Shown: in pieces, positions 22,901-31,527 of the stretch
Layout of the letters: each line of letters starts with the position of its first letter
Position numbering within the stretch: the stretch's first letter is position 1
From: Streptomyces sulphureus DSM 40104
GTDB lineage: Bacteria; Actinomycetota; Actinomycetes; Streptomycetales; Streptomycetaceae
Direction: 5' to 3'
Length of the DNA stretch: 64,000 nt
Assembly (NCBI RefSeq): GCF_000381025.1
Contig: NZ_KB905816.1
Location: 124,001 to 188,000 of the forward strand
Position numbers and translations under genes: made by a program
The notes under the pieces: model-generated
Databases searched by the model: none
What the model was told of the DNA's origin: nothing
Seen by the model: the letters and a program-made list of their open reading frames with translations, nothing else

Positions 22901-24918
22901 GCGATCTCCCCCAGCGAGTGCCCGACGACTGCGGCAGGCTCGACGCCCCAGGAGCGCCACACCGCGGCGAGCGACACCGTCACCGAGAAGAGGGCGGGTT
23001 GCAACACGTCGATCCGCTCGCAGAACTCCGCCCCCGCGCGGCCGCCGACGACCTCCTCCAGCGGCCACTCCGCCCACCAGGACACCCGGTCGCGGAAGAC
23101 CTCGGCGCACCGACGGAACTCGGCCGCGAACACCTCGCAGGAGTCGAGGAGTTCGGCACCCATGCCGAGCCATTGGGAGCCCTGCCCCGGGAAGACCAGC
23201 ACCGCAGGACCCGCGCCCGCCGGGGCGCCGCTCCCCCACACGGCGCCCGGTGCCGTGCCCGAGGCGGCGGACGCGCCCGCGACCGAGCGCAGCCCCGCGA
23301 GGAGTGCGGGCACCGTCTCTCCGACGGCCAGCGCCCGCTCGCTCAGCGGTGCGCGCCCGGTGGCCAGCGCCTCCGCCACCTGCGCGACGTCGGCTTCGTC
23401 GCCCCGGCTCGCCACCGCGTCGGCCAGCCGCGCCGCCTGCGCCCGCAGCCCGCCGGACCCGCGGCCCGACACCGGCCAGGGGACGGGGAACACCGACGTC
23501 TCCCCGCCGGCGACCGCCCTTGCGTGCTGCTCCTCGGGGGCCTCCTCCAGGATCACGTGCGCGTTGGTTCCGCTCATCCCGAACGACGAGACGGCCGCAC
23601 GCCGCGGGCCGTCCGTCCGCCAGGCGCGAGGCTCGTCGAGGAGGCGGACGGCGCCGGAGGACCAGTCGACCTCGGGCGTCGGCACGTCGACGTGGAGCGT
23701 GCGGGGCAGGACGCCGTGCCGCATCGCCAGCACCGTCTTGACCACGCCGGCGACCCCCGCCGCCGCCTGGGCGTGGCCGAGGTTCGACTTCACCGAGCCG
23801 AGCCACAGCGGCCGGGCGCCGGGCCGGTCCTCGCCGTACGTCGCCAGCAGGGCGCGGGCCTCGATGGGGTCGCCGAGGCGCGTGCCCGTGCCGTGCGCCT
23901 CCACGGCGTCGATCCGGTCGGGCGTGAGGCCCGCGTCGGCCAACGCGGCGCGGATCACCCGTTGTTGGGCCGCGCCGCTCGGCGCCGTCAGCCCGTTGGA
24001 GGCTCCGTCCTGGTTGACCGCCGAGCCGCGTACCACCGCCAGCACCCGCTGCCCCGCTCGCCTGGCGTCCGAGAGCCGCCGCACCAGCAGCATGCCGACA
24101 CCCTCGCCCATGCCGAACCCGTCGGCGTCCTCGGCGAAGGCGCGGCAGCGGCCCGTCGGGGAGAGCCCGCGCTGGCGGCTGAACTCCACCAGCGCCCCCG
24201 GTACAGGGACGACGGTGGCGCCGCCGCAGAGCGCGAGGTCGCACTCGCCGCGGCGCAGCGCCTGGACGGCCAAGTGCAGGGAGACCAGGGACGACGAGCA
24301 CGCGGTGTCCACCGTCACCGCGGGGCCTTCGAGGCCGAACAGGTAGGAGATGCGGCCCGAGGCGACGCTGGTCGAGGTGCCCGTGGCGAGGTAGCCCTCC
24401 ACCTCGCTCGGGTCGTGTTCCGCGCCGACCCCGTAGTTCTGCGCTGCCGTGCCGACGAAGACCCCCGTCCTGGTTCCGCGGAGCGCGTGCGGGTCGAGTC
24501 CGGCGTGCTCGGCCGCCTCCCAGGACGTCTCCAGCAGCAGTCGCTGCTGCGGGTCCATCGCCGTGGCCTCCCGCGGGGAGATTCCGAAGAAGCCGGCGTC
24601 GAAGGCGGTGGCGTCGCGGAGGAAGTAGCCGGAGCGTACGTAGCTGGTGCCGGGCCTGTCGGGGTCCGGATCGTAGAGTGCGTCGATGTCCCAGCCGCGG
24701 TCGGAGGGCAGCGGACCGAGCGCGTCGCCGCCGCCGGCCACCAGCCCCCACAGGTCGTCGGGGGACGCCACACCGCCGGCGAAGCGGCAGCCGATGCCGA
24801 CGAGTGCGATCGGTTCGCTCGCCGCTTCCCGCACCTCCTGGAGTTGGCGCCGGGTCCACCGCAGGTCGGTGGTGACCTTCTTGAGGTAGGTACGGAACTT
24901 CTCTTCGCTCTCGGACAT
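19960..24918 (-). CDS. Type I PKS, single module KS-AT-KR-ACP with unusual AT motif
   Basis: This is 1652 residues, starting at the ATG at 24918 ([14 protein letters not shown]), a clear N-terminal docking coiled coil before [15 protein letters not shown]. The KS cysteine is Cys207. The AT nucleophile is Ser668 (GHSLG), but the specificity motif at 767-770 is VAGH rather than YASH or HAFH. XAGH variants have been associated with ethylmalonyl or broader extender choice, and a crotonyl-CoA carboxylase/reductase gene lies about 5 kb away, so an alkylmalonyl unit is plausible but unproven. There is no DH or ER. The KR (near 1220) has Trp in SASATWGS and lacks LDD, so it is predicted A-type. The ACP serine is Ser1534, followed by a C-terminal docking tail. 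It is the only PKS gene on this strand and may be transcribed with the ferredoxin and reductase genes upstream or from its own promoter. Confidence 0.96.
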   Translation of the reverse strand: MSESEEKFRTYLKKVTTDLRWTRRQLQEVREAASEPIALVGIGCRFAGGVASPDDLWGLVAGGGDALGPLPSDRGWDIDALYDPDPDRPGTSYVRSGYFLRDATAFDAGFFGISPREATAMDPQQRLLLETSWEAAEHAGLDPHALRGTRTGVFVGTAAQNYGVGAEHDPSEVEGYLATGTSTSVASGRISYLFGLEGPAVTVDTACSSSLVSLHLAVQALRRGECDLALCGGATVVPVPGALVEFSRQRGLSPTGRCRAFAEDADGFGMGEGVGMLLVRRLSDARRAGQRVLAVVRGSAVNQDGASNGLTAPSGAAQQRVIRAALADAGLTPDRIDAVEAHGTGTRLGDPIEARALLATYGEDRPGARPLWLGSVKSNLGHAQAAAGVAGVVKTVLAMRHGVLPRTLHVDVPTPEVDWSSGAVRLLDEPRAWRTDGPRRAAVSSFGMSGTNAHVILEEAPEEQHARAVAGGETSVFPVPWPVSGRGSGGLRAQAARLADAVASRGDEADVAQVAEALATGRAPLSERALAVGETVPALLAGLRSVAGASAASGTAPGAVWGSGAPAGAGPAVLVFPGQGSQWLGMGAELLDSCEVFAAEFRRCAEVFRDRVSWWAEWPLEEVVGGRAGAEFCERIDVLQPALFSVTVSLAAVWRSWGVEPAAVVGHSLGEIAAAYVAGALSLGDAAKVVAVRSRLLRQMSGTGGMVAVAASRAEVDRLLAERDRLSVAVVNGPRSVVVSGPVADLEELRAHCREGGVRTRQVKADVAGHSPHMEAIRAELEAELADIRPREGTAPLYSTVDAALVRGTALDGRYWFRNLRHTVRLSEVVAELARTGSRFFVEVSAHPALTVGMQETIDEAGSSAVVLGSLRQGEPALRRLLLSAGEGWTRGLDVDWAAVLAGLPGGAEQESAPGWTELPTYAFQRQRYWLPPAGGAEEETPPADAEFWTAVRSSDEDALAAELGAKGRTRDALREVLPALADWHARREQAATLDAWRYRVVWKPWTTPANTGAATGRWLVVVPEDAVPPWMERTVEALADATTVRLEVAPRTADRDTLAARIAGCAASDSGDLAGVLALVTAASESRALPGGLAEGVASSLLLTQALGDAGVNAPLWLVTSGAVAVTEDEPAALPGQAQVWGMGRVVGLEHPDRWGGLVDLPPEPDERATASLLDVVRAAGDEDQLAVRASGVYVRRLVPAAAGARARTADAGFRTGGTALVTGGTGALGAHLARWLVTAGAERLVLLSRSGPAAHGAAGLEADLRESGAAVVVAACDVSDPGALKSLLEDVESEGPPVRTVVHAAGVPQTTALSSMTLEECAKTVEGKVAGAVALDGLLADRELDAFVLFSSASATWGSGMSAAYAAGNACLDALAAQRRARGAVATSVAWGMWGGTGMIGEYGEELRRRGLRPMEPAQAVRALETALLLDEACVVVADVDWARFLPGYTAARARPLVEDIPQVRRLAAREAGTEADAGTAAEHRRLAALPEAERAEALLDLVRTEAAAVLGHATADAVGSDTAFREVGFDSLASVGLRQRLQSALGVRAPVSLAFDHPTPRKAAAFLGTLLGGEAAASVEDHLQALEAEAAAAGTDELLRAKVVMRLTGLLSRWKDAETSDGDPDGRRDLDTATDEEMFALIGEEFGIS

Positions 24919-25060
24919 GGGTAGTTCGGGCTCCTTGGGAGGGGAAGTCACCGGGCAGCGCCCACCACCGCTCATTCTGCGAGCGCCGCCAGTCCCCGCT
25001 CTCCCCCTCAACCCCCCTGTCACCGGCCGGCGGACCCCTCGTCACGCCCGCACGGGGGCC

Positions 25061-25076
25061 TAGGGGCGGCTAGGGG
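25061..25076 (+). promoter_or_regulatory. Candidate regulator site, copy 1 of a TAGGGG direct repeat
   Basis: TAGGGGCGGCTAGGGG is two TAGGGG hexamers spaced one helical turn apart. It lies 143 bp upstream of the start of the minus-strand PKS gene. Near-identical strings occur at 38162-38177 and 29839-29854. Their recurrence in three control regions of the cluster suggests a binding site for a pathway regulator, perhaps the LAL protein encoded at 32090-34882; that link is inference. Confidence 0.5.
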
Positions 25077-25160
25077 GTTGCCGCACGACGGGACCGCTCG
25101 GCCAAGCTGGCAGTGCCACGTTGCCTGGTGCCGCCCGGAGTCGGGCGCTGCGGTGCCTGC

Positions 25161-25364
25161 TCAGTCGGAGGACTCCAGCACCGTGATGGCGCCCGTCGGA
25201 CAGCGCAGCACCGCCTCCCTCGCCTCGGTCTCCTGCTCTTCGGAAGGATGTTCCTCAATGAGTCGAACACGACCGTCCGCTTCGTCCTGGTCGAACAATC
25301 CGGGAAAGTACATCGCACAGGTCCCACTGGACGTACATTTCTCGCGGTCAACTTCGATGCGCAT
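25161..25364 (-). CDS. Small [3Fe-4S]-type ferredoxin
   Basis: This is 67 residues, starting at MRIEVDREKCTSSGTC. It is a short acidic ferredoxin of the type that serves actinomycete P450s: Cys10 and Cys16 in CTSSGTC, then a distal CP in RCPTGAI. A fourth cluster cysteine is absent from the first motif, as in [3Fe-4S] proteins. Its size and acidity fit the family. The nearby P450 gene (26252-27463) makes it the likely electron donor for that enzyme, with reductase supplied from elsewhere in the genome. It lies between the NAD(P)H-binding reductase gene upstream and the PKS gene downstream, all on the minus strand. A longer in-frame start exists, but it adds residues unlike the family. Confidence 0.9.
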   Translation of the reverse strand: MRIEVDREKCTSSGTCAMYFPGLFDQDEADGRVRLIEEHPSEEQETEAREAVLRCPTGAITVLESSD

Positions 25365-25474
25365 TCCCTGAACGTAGCCGCGGCAACTCTGCGATGCAAT
25401 ACGAAAGTTCGCGGGAGAACGCACCGAGTTTCCGAAGTGACGCTGCCTGCCCTCGCAGCAGGAAAGAAATTGCG

Positions 25475-26137
25475 TCAGACATCCGCAGGCCCGAACGCAT
25501 TACGCACCGCCTCTTCCAACGGCTCTTCACCCGACGTCAGTTCAAGCGCCAGACCGAAAGTCGCGGAACGACGCAGCAGGGCGAGCACCGCCGCCGCCAC
25601 GTCGGCCCGGCCGATCGCGCCGGCAGGCGCGACACCGTCGGGAGCGGTGCGGAGCCGCACCCCTCCGCCGGCGGGCCCGTCGGTGAGCCGTCCGGTGCGC
25701 ACGATCGTCCAGTCCAGGGCACGGGCGCGCAGATCGTCCTCCGCCGCCTTCTTCGCCGCGAGGTAGTCGGCCTTCTCCTCCGCGGACCAGGGCCGGTCCT
25801 CGGCTCCGTACCAGTTGCTGACCATGAGGTACCTGCGCACCCCGGCCCGCTCGCCCGCGGCGGCGAAGAGCGCGGCCGGGTCGCGGCCGGCCGAGCCGCC
25901 GGTCCCGGCGGCGAGTACGAGGGCTTCGGCCCGGCGCAGCGCGCCCGTGAGAGCCGCCCTCACCGTGCGGGGAGACTCGTCGGGTCCGATGAGCACCGGT
26001 TCCGCGCCCAACGCGCGCAGTCGGTCGACGTGTTGGGGCGCACGCACCAGAGCGACAGCCTGGTCGCCTCCGCCGGCGCACGCGGTGACCAATGCGCCGC
26101 CGAGGGGCGTCGAAGCCCCCAGAATCACCATTCGCAT
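25475..26137 (-). CDS. NAD(P)H-binding NmrA/atypical-SDR family reductase
   Basis: This is 220 residues from the ATG at 26137 (MRMVILGAST); starts at 26149 and 26131 are also possible. The N-terminal Rossmann fingerprint is GASTPLGGAL, as in atypical short-chain dehydrogenases of the NmrA/NAD(P)H-binding group. The central SNWYG and later YLAAKKAAEDDLR hold the usual Tyr/Lys region (Y-x3-K). The substrate cannot be read from sequence. Its place between the divergent P450 and the ferredoxin suggests a tailoring oxidoreductase for the polyketide, or a protein acting on starter or extender precursors. Its start is 114 bp from the divergent P450 start, so the two probably share one control region. 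Confidence 0.8.
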   Translation of the reverse strand: MRMVILGASTPLGGALVTACAGGGDQAVALVRAPQHVDRLRALGAEPVLIGPDESPRTVRAALTGALRRAEALVLAAGTGGSAGRDPAALFAAAGERAGVRRYLMVSNWYGAEDRPWSAEEKADYLAAKKAAEDDLRARALDWTIVRTGRLTDGPAGGGVRLRTAPDGVAPAGAIGRADVAAAVLALLRRSATFGLALELTSGEEPLEEAVRNAFGPADV

Positions 26138-26251
26138 GCCGAACAGCATGGGCCGAAAAAACGCCCGGGAAACCCGCGGGACCCCGTTGCGCAAAAGCAG
26201 CGGCCGACTCGCACCACCGCCCGAACCGAGCACAGGGAAAAGGGAGAAGAC
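26138..26251. promoter_or_regulatory. Divergent promoter region, reductase and P450
   Basis: These 114 bp separate two divergent starts and must hold both promoters. It contains an A-rich patch (GCCGAAAAAACGCC), unusual for this genome, and an AGGGAGA ribosome-binding site just before the P450 GTG. None of the TAGGGG repeat copies falls here. Confidence 0.5.
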
Positions 26252-27463
26252 GTGTCGGAATCGCTGTCGGAAACACCAGGTCTGCCGCTCAGCCGGAGTT
26301 GCCCCTTCGACCCGCCCGACGGCTACAAGCGCCTCCGCGAAGAGGAACCGGTGAGCCGCGTACGGTTCGCCGACGGCAACGAGGGCTGGCTGCTCACCAA
26401 GTTCGACGACGTGCGCACCTTCCTCCTCGACACCCGGTTCAGCTCCAACCGGAACCGCGCGGCGCGCACCCGGCACACGCACGAGAAGCCGAAGCTGCCG
26501 GCCGGGGCGATGGTGAGCATGGACCCGCCCGAACACACGCGGTACCGGCGGCTGCTCGCCGGTCAGTTCACCGTGCGCAGGGTGCGGCAGTTGGAACCGA
26601 GGATCGTCGAGTACGTCAACGGGCAGCTCGACGAGATGGAGGCGGCAGGGCCCGGCGTCGACCTCGTGGAGACGTTCGCGCTGCCGGTGCCGTCCCTCGT
26701 GATCTGCGACCTCCTCGGAGTGCCGACCCGCGACCGCCACGACTTCCAGAAGTGGGCGCAGACCGTCCTCAACGTGGACCTGCCCCTGGACGAGGTCCAC
26801 CGCGCGAAGGAGAAGCTCTTCGACTTCATCACCGCCCTGGTGCACGAAAAGGCGGAACACCCGCAGGACGACATCATCAGCGGCCTCCTCCACGCACCGC
26901 CCGAAGAGCAGCTCACGCGGGAGGAGATCATCGGGATCAGCGTCCTGCTTCTCATCGCGGGACACGAGTCGACCTCCAACATGCTCAGCATCGGCGCCTA
27001 CGCGCTGCTCCGGCACCCGCGGGAGCTGGCCAAGCTCAAGGCCGACCCGTCTCTCATCGACAACGCGGTGGAGGAGCTGCTGCGCTATCTCTCCATCGTG
27101 CACCTGGAGTTCATCCGCACGGCGACGGAAGAGATCGAGTTCGCCGGACACCTCATCAAGCCGGGAGAGACCGTCAAGGGATCGATGGTCTCGGCCAACC
27201 GTGACCCGGACCGCTACCCGGAGCCCGACGTACTCGACCTGAACCGGAAAGACGTGCACCACCTGACCTTCGGCCACGGAATCCACCAGTGCATCGCACA
27301 GCAGCTCGCCCGGGTCGAACTGCGGGTCTCCTTCAGCCTTCTGTTCTCCCGTTTCCCCACGCTGCGCCCCGCGATCGCACCGGAGGACGTCCGATTCAAG
27401 GACGACTCGGTGGCGTACGGCGTGAAGGAGCTCCCTGTGGCGTGGGACGTCAGGAAACCCTGA
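26252..27463 (+). CDS. Cytochrome P450 (bacterial CYP, likely tailoring hydroxylase)
   Basis: This is 403 residues from the GTG at 26252, which follows AGGGAGA; the open frame extends further upstream but with non-coding character. Family marks are all present: the I-helix oxygen-activating motif AGHEST, the K-helix ExxR in VEELLRY, and the haem loop FGHGIHQC with the proximal cysteine followed by IAQQLAR. It is a soluble class I enzyme, so it needs ferredoxin and reductase; a ferredoxin is encoded about 0.9 kb away. The context in a PKS cluster suggests hydroxylation or epoxidation of the polyketide, but the site cannot be told from sequence. The usual Gly after the haem-ligand region is Ala (HQCIAQ), which is seen in some CYPs. 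Confidence 0.93.
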   Translation: MSESLSETPGLPLSRSCPFDPPDGYKRLREEEPVSRVRFADGNEGWLLTKFDDVRTFLLDTRFSSNRNRAARTRHTHEKPKLPAGAMVSMDPPEHTRYRRLLAGQFTVRRVRQLEPRIVEYVNGQLDEMEAAGPGVDLVETFALPVPSLVICDLLGVPTRDRHDFQKWAQTVLNVDLPLDEVHRAKEKLFDFITALVHEKAEHPQDDIISGLLHAPPEEQLTREEIIGISVLLLIAGHESTSNMLSIGAYALLRHPRELAKLKADPSLIDNAVEELLRYLSIVHLEFIRTATEEIEFAGHLIKPGETVKGSMVSANRDPDRYPEPDVLDLNRKDVHHLTFGHGIHQCIAQQLARVELRVSFSLLFSRFPTLRPAIAPEDVRFKDDSVAYGVKELPVAWDVRKP

Positions 27464-27531
27464 GTTCCTCTTGGTTGACGCATCCGGCGGGAGAGCGGAA
27501 TGTGAGAGGCTCCCCGCCGGGGACGAGATAC

Positions 27532-27549
27532 GCGCCGTCGCAACGGCGC
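27532..27549. terminator. GC-rich hairpin after the P450 gene
   Basis: GCGCCGT-CGCA-ACGGCGC is a perfect 7-bp inverted repeat with a 4-base loop, 69 bp past the P450 stop and 52 bp before the MFS start. It has no T run, so it could be a weak terminator or an operator for the exporter gene. Confidence 0.4.
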
Positions 27550-27600
27550 ATTCGGTGACGCCGGCCCTCACGGGGCTCGGGTGAGAGAAAGTGGCGGCGC

Positions 27601-28866
27601 GTGCTCAACGCCTATCGCTCCCTCTTCGCTGTCCCCCACCTTCCCTCCCTCTTCGCCTGCTCCTTGATGAGCAGGCTGAGCGTGATGGCGTTGCCGATCG
27701 CCTCGACGGTGCTCCTCTCCCGCTGGACCGGCTCGTTCGGCCAGGTCGGGGTGGTCATCGGAGTGCAGGCCGTGGCACAGGCGCTCTCGGCGCCGTACCG
27801 CGGGCGCGTGGCGGACCGCGGCTCGGTGCCCCGGCTCGTCATGATCACGGGGCTCGGCTTCGCGCTCGGCCTGGGCCTGCTCACCGCCCTCACCGTCCTC
27901 CTGCCGCCGGCCGGCTGGCCGCTCGCCGTGCTCGTCGCGGCCCTGACCGGGTGCAGCACCTCACCGATCCCCCAAATCAGCCGCGCCGCCTGGCCGTTGC
28001 TGGTGCGGGAGGACCAGCGGGCGAGCATCTACACGCTGGACGCCGTGGGACAGGACGCCGTCGCGACCGTGGGTCCCCTGCTGGCGTCGCTGACGGCGGC
28101 GTACGACCCGGCGTGGTCGGTCGGCGTCTGCGCCCTGCTCGCCCTCTGCGGATCCGCGGTCTTCGCGCTGGCGTACCGCCGCTCCGGCCTCGCCGACGTA
28201 CCGCTGCGGAGCACGGAGGAGGCGAAGACCGTCGCAGTCGGACGCAAGCGGCTGCTGCCGACGGAGCCGGGGCTGCTCGCCGTCCTCGTCGTCGCCATGT
28301 GCGTGATGGGCTCCGTCTTCACGATCAACCTCTCCGTGGTGGCGTACAGCACCGACTCCGGGAGCGTCGGGCTCAGCGGGGTGCTCATCGCCGTCTGGAC
28401 GGTCGGCTCCCTGGCGGGCGGGCTGGTGCTCGGCGCCACCACCCGGAGGGTCAACCACACGGCGCTGCTGCTGGCGCTGGCGGCAGGCATGGCCGCCCTC
28501 GCCGCGGTACTGCCCCCGGCCCGTGGTTCGACGCCCGTCGTCGTGGTCGGGCTGGTGCTCTTCGTCGGGGGCCTGGTGATCAGCCCGAACCTCGCCGCCA
28601 ACAACACGCAGGTCGCCGACGCGGCTCCGGCTTCCCGCAGGACGGAAGCGTTCGGCTGGTTGCAGACGGCGACGACGGGCGGCTCCGCCGTCAGCATGAT
28701 GCTCACCGGCGTACTGCTGGACGCCGCCGGCCCCGCCGCGGCGATCGGGGCGGGCACGTGCCTGGTGCTCGTCGCCCTCCTCGTCCGGTGCCTCTCGCGG
28801 CGGCGGACGCCGCGGACCGCCGAGCCCGGCCACGAGGCACCCGGCGTCAGCCCTCAACCGGATTGA
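27601..28866 (+). CDS. MFS transporter, likely polyketide exporter
   Basis: This is 421 residues from the GTG at 27601, with roughly 10-12 hydrophobic segments spread over the length. The loop between the second and third segments contains RGRVADRGSVPR, matching the major-facilitator motif-A region (G-x3-D-R-x-G-R/P-R type). It resembles drug-efflux MFS proteins. In a biosynthetic cluster the usual role is export of, or self-resistance to, the product; that is inference from position. The end of the gene overlaps by 13 bp the end of the convergent type II thioesterase gene. The last 30 residues are hydrophilic, Arg/Pro-rich and probably cytoplasmic. Confidence 0.85.
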   Translation: MLNAYRSLFAVPHLPSLFACSLMSRLSVMALPIASTVLLSRWTGSFGQVGVVIGVQAVAQALSAPYRGRVADRGSVPRLVMITGLGFALGLGLLTALTVLLPPAGWPLAVLVAALTGCSTSPIPQISRAAWPLLVREDQRASIYTLDAVGQDAVATVGPLLASLTAAYDPAWSVGVCALLALCGSAVFALAYRRSGLADVPLRSTEEAKTVAVGRKRLLPTEPGLLAVLVVAMCVMGSVFTINLSVVAYSTDSGSVGLSGVLIAVWTVGSLAGGLVLGATTRRVNHTALLLALAAGMAALAAVLPPARGSTPVVVVGLVLFVGGLVISPNLAANNTQVADAAPASRRTEAFGWLQTATTGGSAVSMMLTGVLLDAAGPAAAIGAGTCLVLVALLVRCLSRRRTPRTAEPGHEAPGVSPQPD

Positions 28867-29618
28867 GGGACGGCGGAGAGCCGCTCGGCGACGAAGGCGG
28901 CCACGTCCTCGACGCGTTCGCTGAGGAAGAAGTGCCCGCCGGGGAAGAGCCGCATGTCGAACTCGCCCGTCGTGTGCTCCCGCCAGGCCGCCGCCTCGTC
29001 CTCATGGGTACGGGGATCGGAAGTGCCGGAGAGGGCCGTGACCGGGCAGCCGACCGGCGGCTCGGGCGAGAAGCGGTAGGACTGGAGCGCCTGGTAGTCG
29101 GCGCGCAGCGGTGGGAGGACCAGCTCGCGCATCTCCTCGTCGCCCAGTACCCGCGGGTCGGTGCCGCTCAACTCCCGGACCTCGGAGAGCAGTCCGTCGT
29201 CACCGGTCAGGTCCACGTGCTCCGTCCTCGGGCAGGACGGAGCACGGCGCCCCGAGACGAAGAGGCGGACCGGTGAGGTGCCGAGTTCCCGCTCGAAGCG
29301 GCGCGTCACCTCGTAGGCGAGGAGGGCGCCCATGCTGTGGCCGAGGAAGGCGAAGGGCCGCCCGGTCATCGTCCGCAGCCGCGCGAAGACGAGGTCGGCG
29401 AGGCTGTGCAGGTCGGTCACGCAGGGCTCGGTGTGCCGGTCCTGACGGCCCGGGTACTGGAGCGCGCACACGTCGAAGCGGTCCCCGAGGGAGCGGCAGA
29501 ACGGGCGGTAGTAGCTCGCCGAGCCTCCCGCGTGGGGGAAGAGGACGAGCCGCGTCGCGCCGGGCGGACCGGGCGAGCAGCGCTGAATCCAACGGTCGGA
29601 CGTGTCCCTCGACTTCAC
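28854..29618 (-). CDS. Type II thioesterase (PKS editing enzyme)
   Basis: This is 254 residues, starting at the GTG at 29618 after an AAAGG site. Early motifs are LVLFPHAGGSASYY (oxyanion region). The nucleophile elbow is GHSMG, and the C-terminal GGHFFL carries the catalytic His; a late SGTSDPRT segment holds the likely Asp. Its length is normal for the family. Discrete thioesterases of this alpha/beta-hydrolase type remove stalled or wrong acyl groups from carrier proteins and are common beside modular PKS genes. The 3' end overlaps the convergent exporter gene by 13 bp, an arrangement that leaves no room for separate terminators. Confidence 0.93.
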   Translation of the reverse strand: MKSRDTSDRWIQRCSPGPPGATRLVLFPHAGGSASYYRPFCRSLGDRFDVCALQYPGRQDRHTEPCVTDLHSLADLVFARLRTMTGRPFAFLGHSMGALLAYEVTRRFERELGTSPVRLFVSGRRAPSCPRTEHVDLTGDDGLLSEVRELSGTDPRVLGDEEMRELVLPPLRADYQALQSYRFSPEPPVGCPVTALSGTSDPRTHEDEAAAWREHTTGEFDMRLFPGGHFFLSERVEDVAAFVAERLSAVPQSG

Positions 29619-29838
29619 CCTGCACCTTTCCGCCGTCGGTCGACACCCAGGGGGCGGCCGGCTCCGGCTGCCAGCGCGCACCGCGTCCGGGGCACGCCGA
29701 AGAATGGCACCGGCGCCGCACCGATACCACCCCCTACCGACTGCTATCTCCGACGGCTCGGCGCGGTACTGCCGCCGGCCGCCGCGACGGGCCGGGACCG
29801 GGCGGGGCCCGGCGCCTAGCGGACGACGGCCGGGGCCG

Positions 29839-29854
29839 GAGGGGGCGATAGGGG
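29839..29854 (+). promoter_or_regulatory. Candidate regulator site, copy 3 (degenerate) of the TAGGGG repeat
   Basis: GAGGGGGCGATAGGGG agrees with the copies at 25061 and 38162 at 12 or more of 16 positions, including the second hexamer TAGGGG. It continues into AGGGGTTCTGCCCCT, a 5-bp inverted repeat. It lies in the divergent space between the thioesterase gene (start 29618) and the carboxylase/reductase gene (start 30169). Confidence 0.4.
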
Positions 29855-29958
29855 TTCTGCCCCTCCGGGCCGCCCCGTAGCGTCGTGAGCGCTCACCCTC
29901 GTCGCCTCCAGCGATCCGTGCGCCGCGCCGCCGGCGTCCTGTGGAAGGACGGAACGGC

Positions 29959-30051
29959 ATGGCCCGGCGCTTCTCCGCCCTCGCGGTGATCGGCCTGGGG
30001 ACCACGGGACCGGCGCTCGCGGTCTCGCCGCACCCGCCGGCCACCGGGTGA
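29959..30051 (+). CDS. Possible 30-residue orphan signal-peptide-like ORF
   Basis: An ATG at 29959 preceded by GGAAGG opens a 30-codon frame ending in TGA at 30051. The product begins MARRFSALAVIGLG and continues TTGPALAVSPHPP. This looks like a basic n-region, a hydrophobic core and a signal-peptidase-like ALA site, with almost nothing after it. It could be a remnant of a lost secreted protein, a small leader peptide, or chance. It sits just upstream of the carboxylase/reductase gene, so translation here could affect that gene. No family is recognised. Confidence 0.25.
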   Translation: MARRFSALAVIGLGTTGPALAVSPHPPATG

Positions 30052-30168
30052 TCACCGTCGACTCGGAAAGGCGGCCGGGGATACGCCTCCGCACACCGTG
30101 ATCCGCCAACGTCCGCCCCCACACCGTCCCTTGACGCCCCAGCGATTGCGCCCCTCGGAGGACACCAC

Positions 30169-31527
30169 ATGCGGGAGATCGTCAGCGCTGCCCTTTCGGA
30201 CGACGCGGACGGCGCTGCCTTCGCCGCGCTGTCCGTCCCCGAGTCCTACCGGGGCGCCGTGATCCGGCGGGAGGACTCGGGGATGTTCGAGGGGCTCGCA
30301 ACGCGGGACAAGGCGCCGTCGAAGTCCCTCCGCGTCTGCGAGGTTCTCACCCCCGAGCCGGGTCCTGAGGAGGCGCTCGTCGCGGTGATGGCCAGCGCCG
30401 TCAACTACAACACGGTGTGGAGCTCCCTCTTCGAGCCGGTTCCCACCTTCACCTTCCTTGAGCGGTACGGGCGTTCCGACGCTCCCCTGGCGGCCCGTCA
30501 CGACCGGCCGTACCACGTGCTCGGCTCGGACCTCGCCGGTGTCGTGCTGCGGACCGGGCCTGGAGTGCGGCGGTGGAAGCCGGGAGACCGGGTGGTGGCG
30601 CACTGCCTCTCCGTCGAACTGCGCTCCCCCGACGGGCACGACGACACCATGCTCGACCCGGAGCAGCGCATCTGGGGCTTCGAGACCAACTTCGGCGGCC
30701 TCGCCGAACTCTCCCTCGTCAAAGGCGATCAGCTCATGCCGATGCCGGCGCACCTCACCTGGGAGGAGGCCGCGTCCTCCGGACTCGTCAACTCGACCGC
30801 CTACCGGCAGCTCGTCTCCCGCAACGGCGCCCGGATGAAACAAGGGGACACCGTCCTCGTCTGGGGCGCCGCCGGCGGCCTGGGCTCGTACGCCACGCAA
30901 CTCGCCCTCAACGGGGGCGCCGTCCCCGTCTGCGTCGTATCCGGGGCACGCAAGGCCGAGTTGGTGCGCTCGCTGGGCGCCGGGTTGGTGATCGACCGGC
31001 AGCAGGAGGGCTACCGGTTCTGGAAGGACGAGACGACGCCGGACCCGAAGGAGTGGAAGCGCTTCGGTGCCCACATCCGCCAACTGACGGGCGGCGACGA
31101 CCCGGACATCGTCCTCGAGCACCCCGGCAGGGAGACCTTCGGGGCGAGCGTCTTCGTCACCCGTCGCGGCGGCACCGTGGTCACCTGCGCCTCCACCTCC
31201 GGCTACCGGCACGAGTACGACAACCGCTACCTGTGGATGTCCCTCAAGCGGATCGTCGGCAGCCACTTCGCCAACTACCGCGAGGCGTGGGAGGCGAACC
31301 GGCTCATCTCCAAGGGGATGGTCCACCCGACCCTGTCGACCGTCTACCCGCTCTCCGCCGTGGGCCGGGCGACACAGGACGTCCACCGGAACCGGCACGC
31401 CGGCAAGGTGGGGGTGCTGTGCCTGGCGCCGAGGGAAGGGCTCGGCGTCCGCGACGAACGGTTGCGGGAGCGGCACCTCTCGGCGATCAACCGCTTCCGG
31501 ACGGGCGCCGGGGTTCGAAGCGTCTGA
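30169..31527 (+). CDS. ccr: Crotonyl-CoA carboxylase/reductase
   Basis: This is 452 residues from the ATG at 30169, preceded by GGAGG. It is a medium-chain dehydrogenase/reductase of the Ccr family, which reductively carboxylates enoyl-CoA with NADPH and CO2 to alkylmalonyl-CoA (ethylmalonyl-CoA from crotonyl-CoA). Visible marks are VNYNTVW near the N-terminus, the FE pair in IWGFETNFGG, the nucleotide motif WGAAGGLGSYATQ and SHFANY near the C-terminus. These include the Asn, Phe-Glu and His positions linked to CO2 handling in characterised Ccr enzymes, so carboxylase activity is expected. In the cluster it would supply an extender to a PKS module; the AT with the VAGH motif (minus-strand PKS) is the best candidate. 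Unlike some paralogues it shows no obvious long-chain-specific change, but substrate length cannot be settled by eye. Confidence 0.95.
   Translation: MREIVSAALSDDADGAAFAALSVPESYRGAVIRREDSGMFEGLATRDKAPSKSLRVCEVLTPEPGPEEALVAVMASAVNYNTVWSSLFEPVPTFTFLERYGRSDAPLAARHDRPYHVLGSDLAGVVLRTGPGVRRWKPGDRVVAHCLSVELRSPDGHDDTMLDPEQRIWGFETNFGGLAELSLVKGDQLMPMPAHLTWEEAASSGLVNSTAYRQLVSRNGARMKQGDTVLVWGAAGGLGSYATQLALNGGAVPVCVVSGARKAELVRSLGAGLVIDRQQEGYRFWKDETTPDPKEWKRFGAHIRQLTGGDDPDIVLEHPGRETFGASVFVTRRGGTVVTCASTSGYRHEYDNRYLWMSLKRIVGSHFANYREAWEANRLISKGMVHPTLSTVYPLSAVGRATQDVHRNRHAGKVGVLCLAPREGLGVRDERLRERHLSAINRFRTGAGVRSV

Noticed and set aside
20164..24924. A 1586-codon plus-strand open frame over the inverted PKS gene
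   Set aside because: The minus strand holds an intact KS-AT-KR-ACP module; the plus-strand product has low-complexity composition and no motif.
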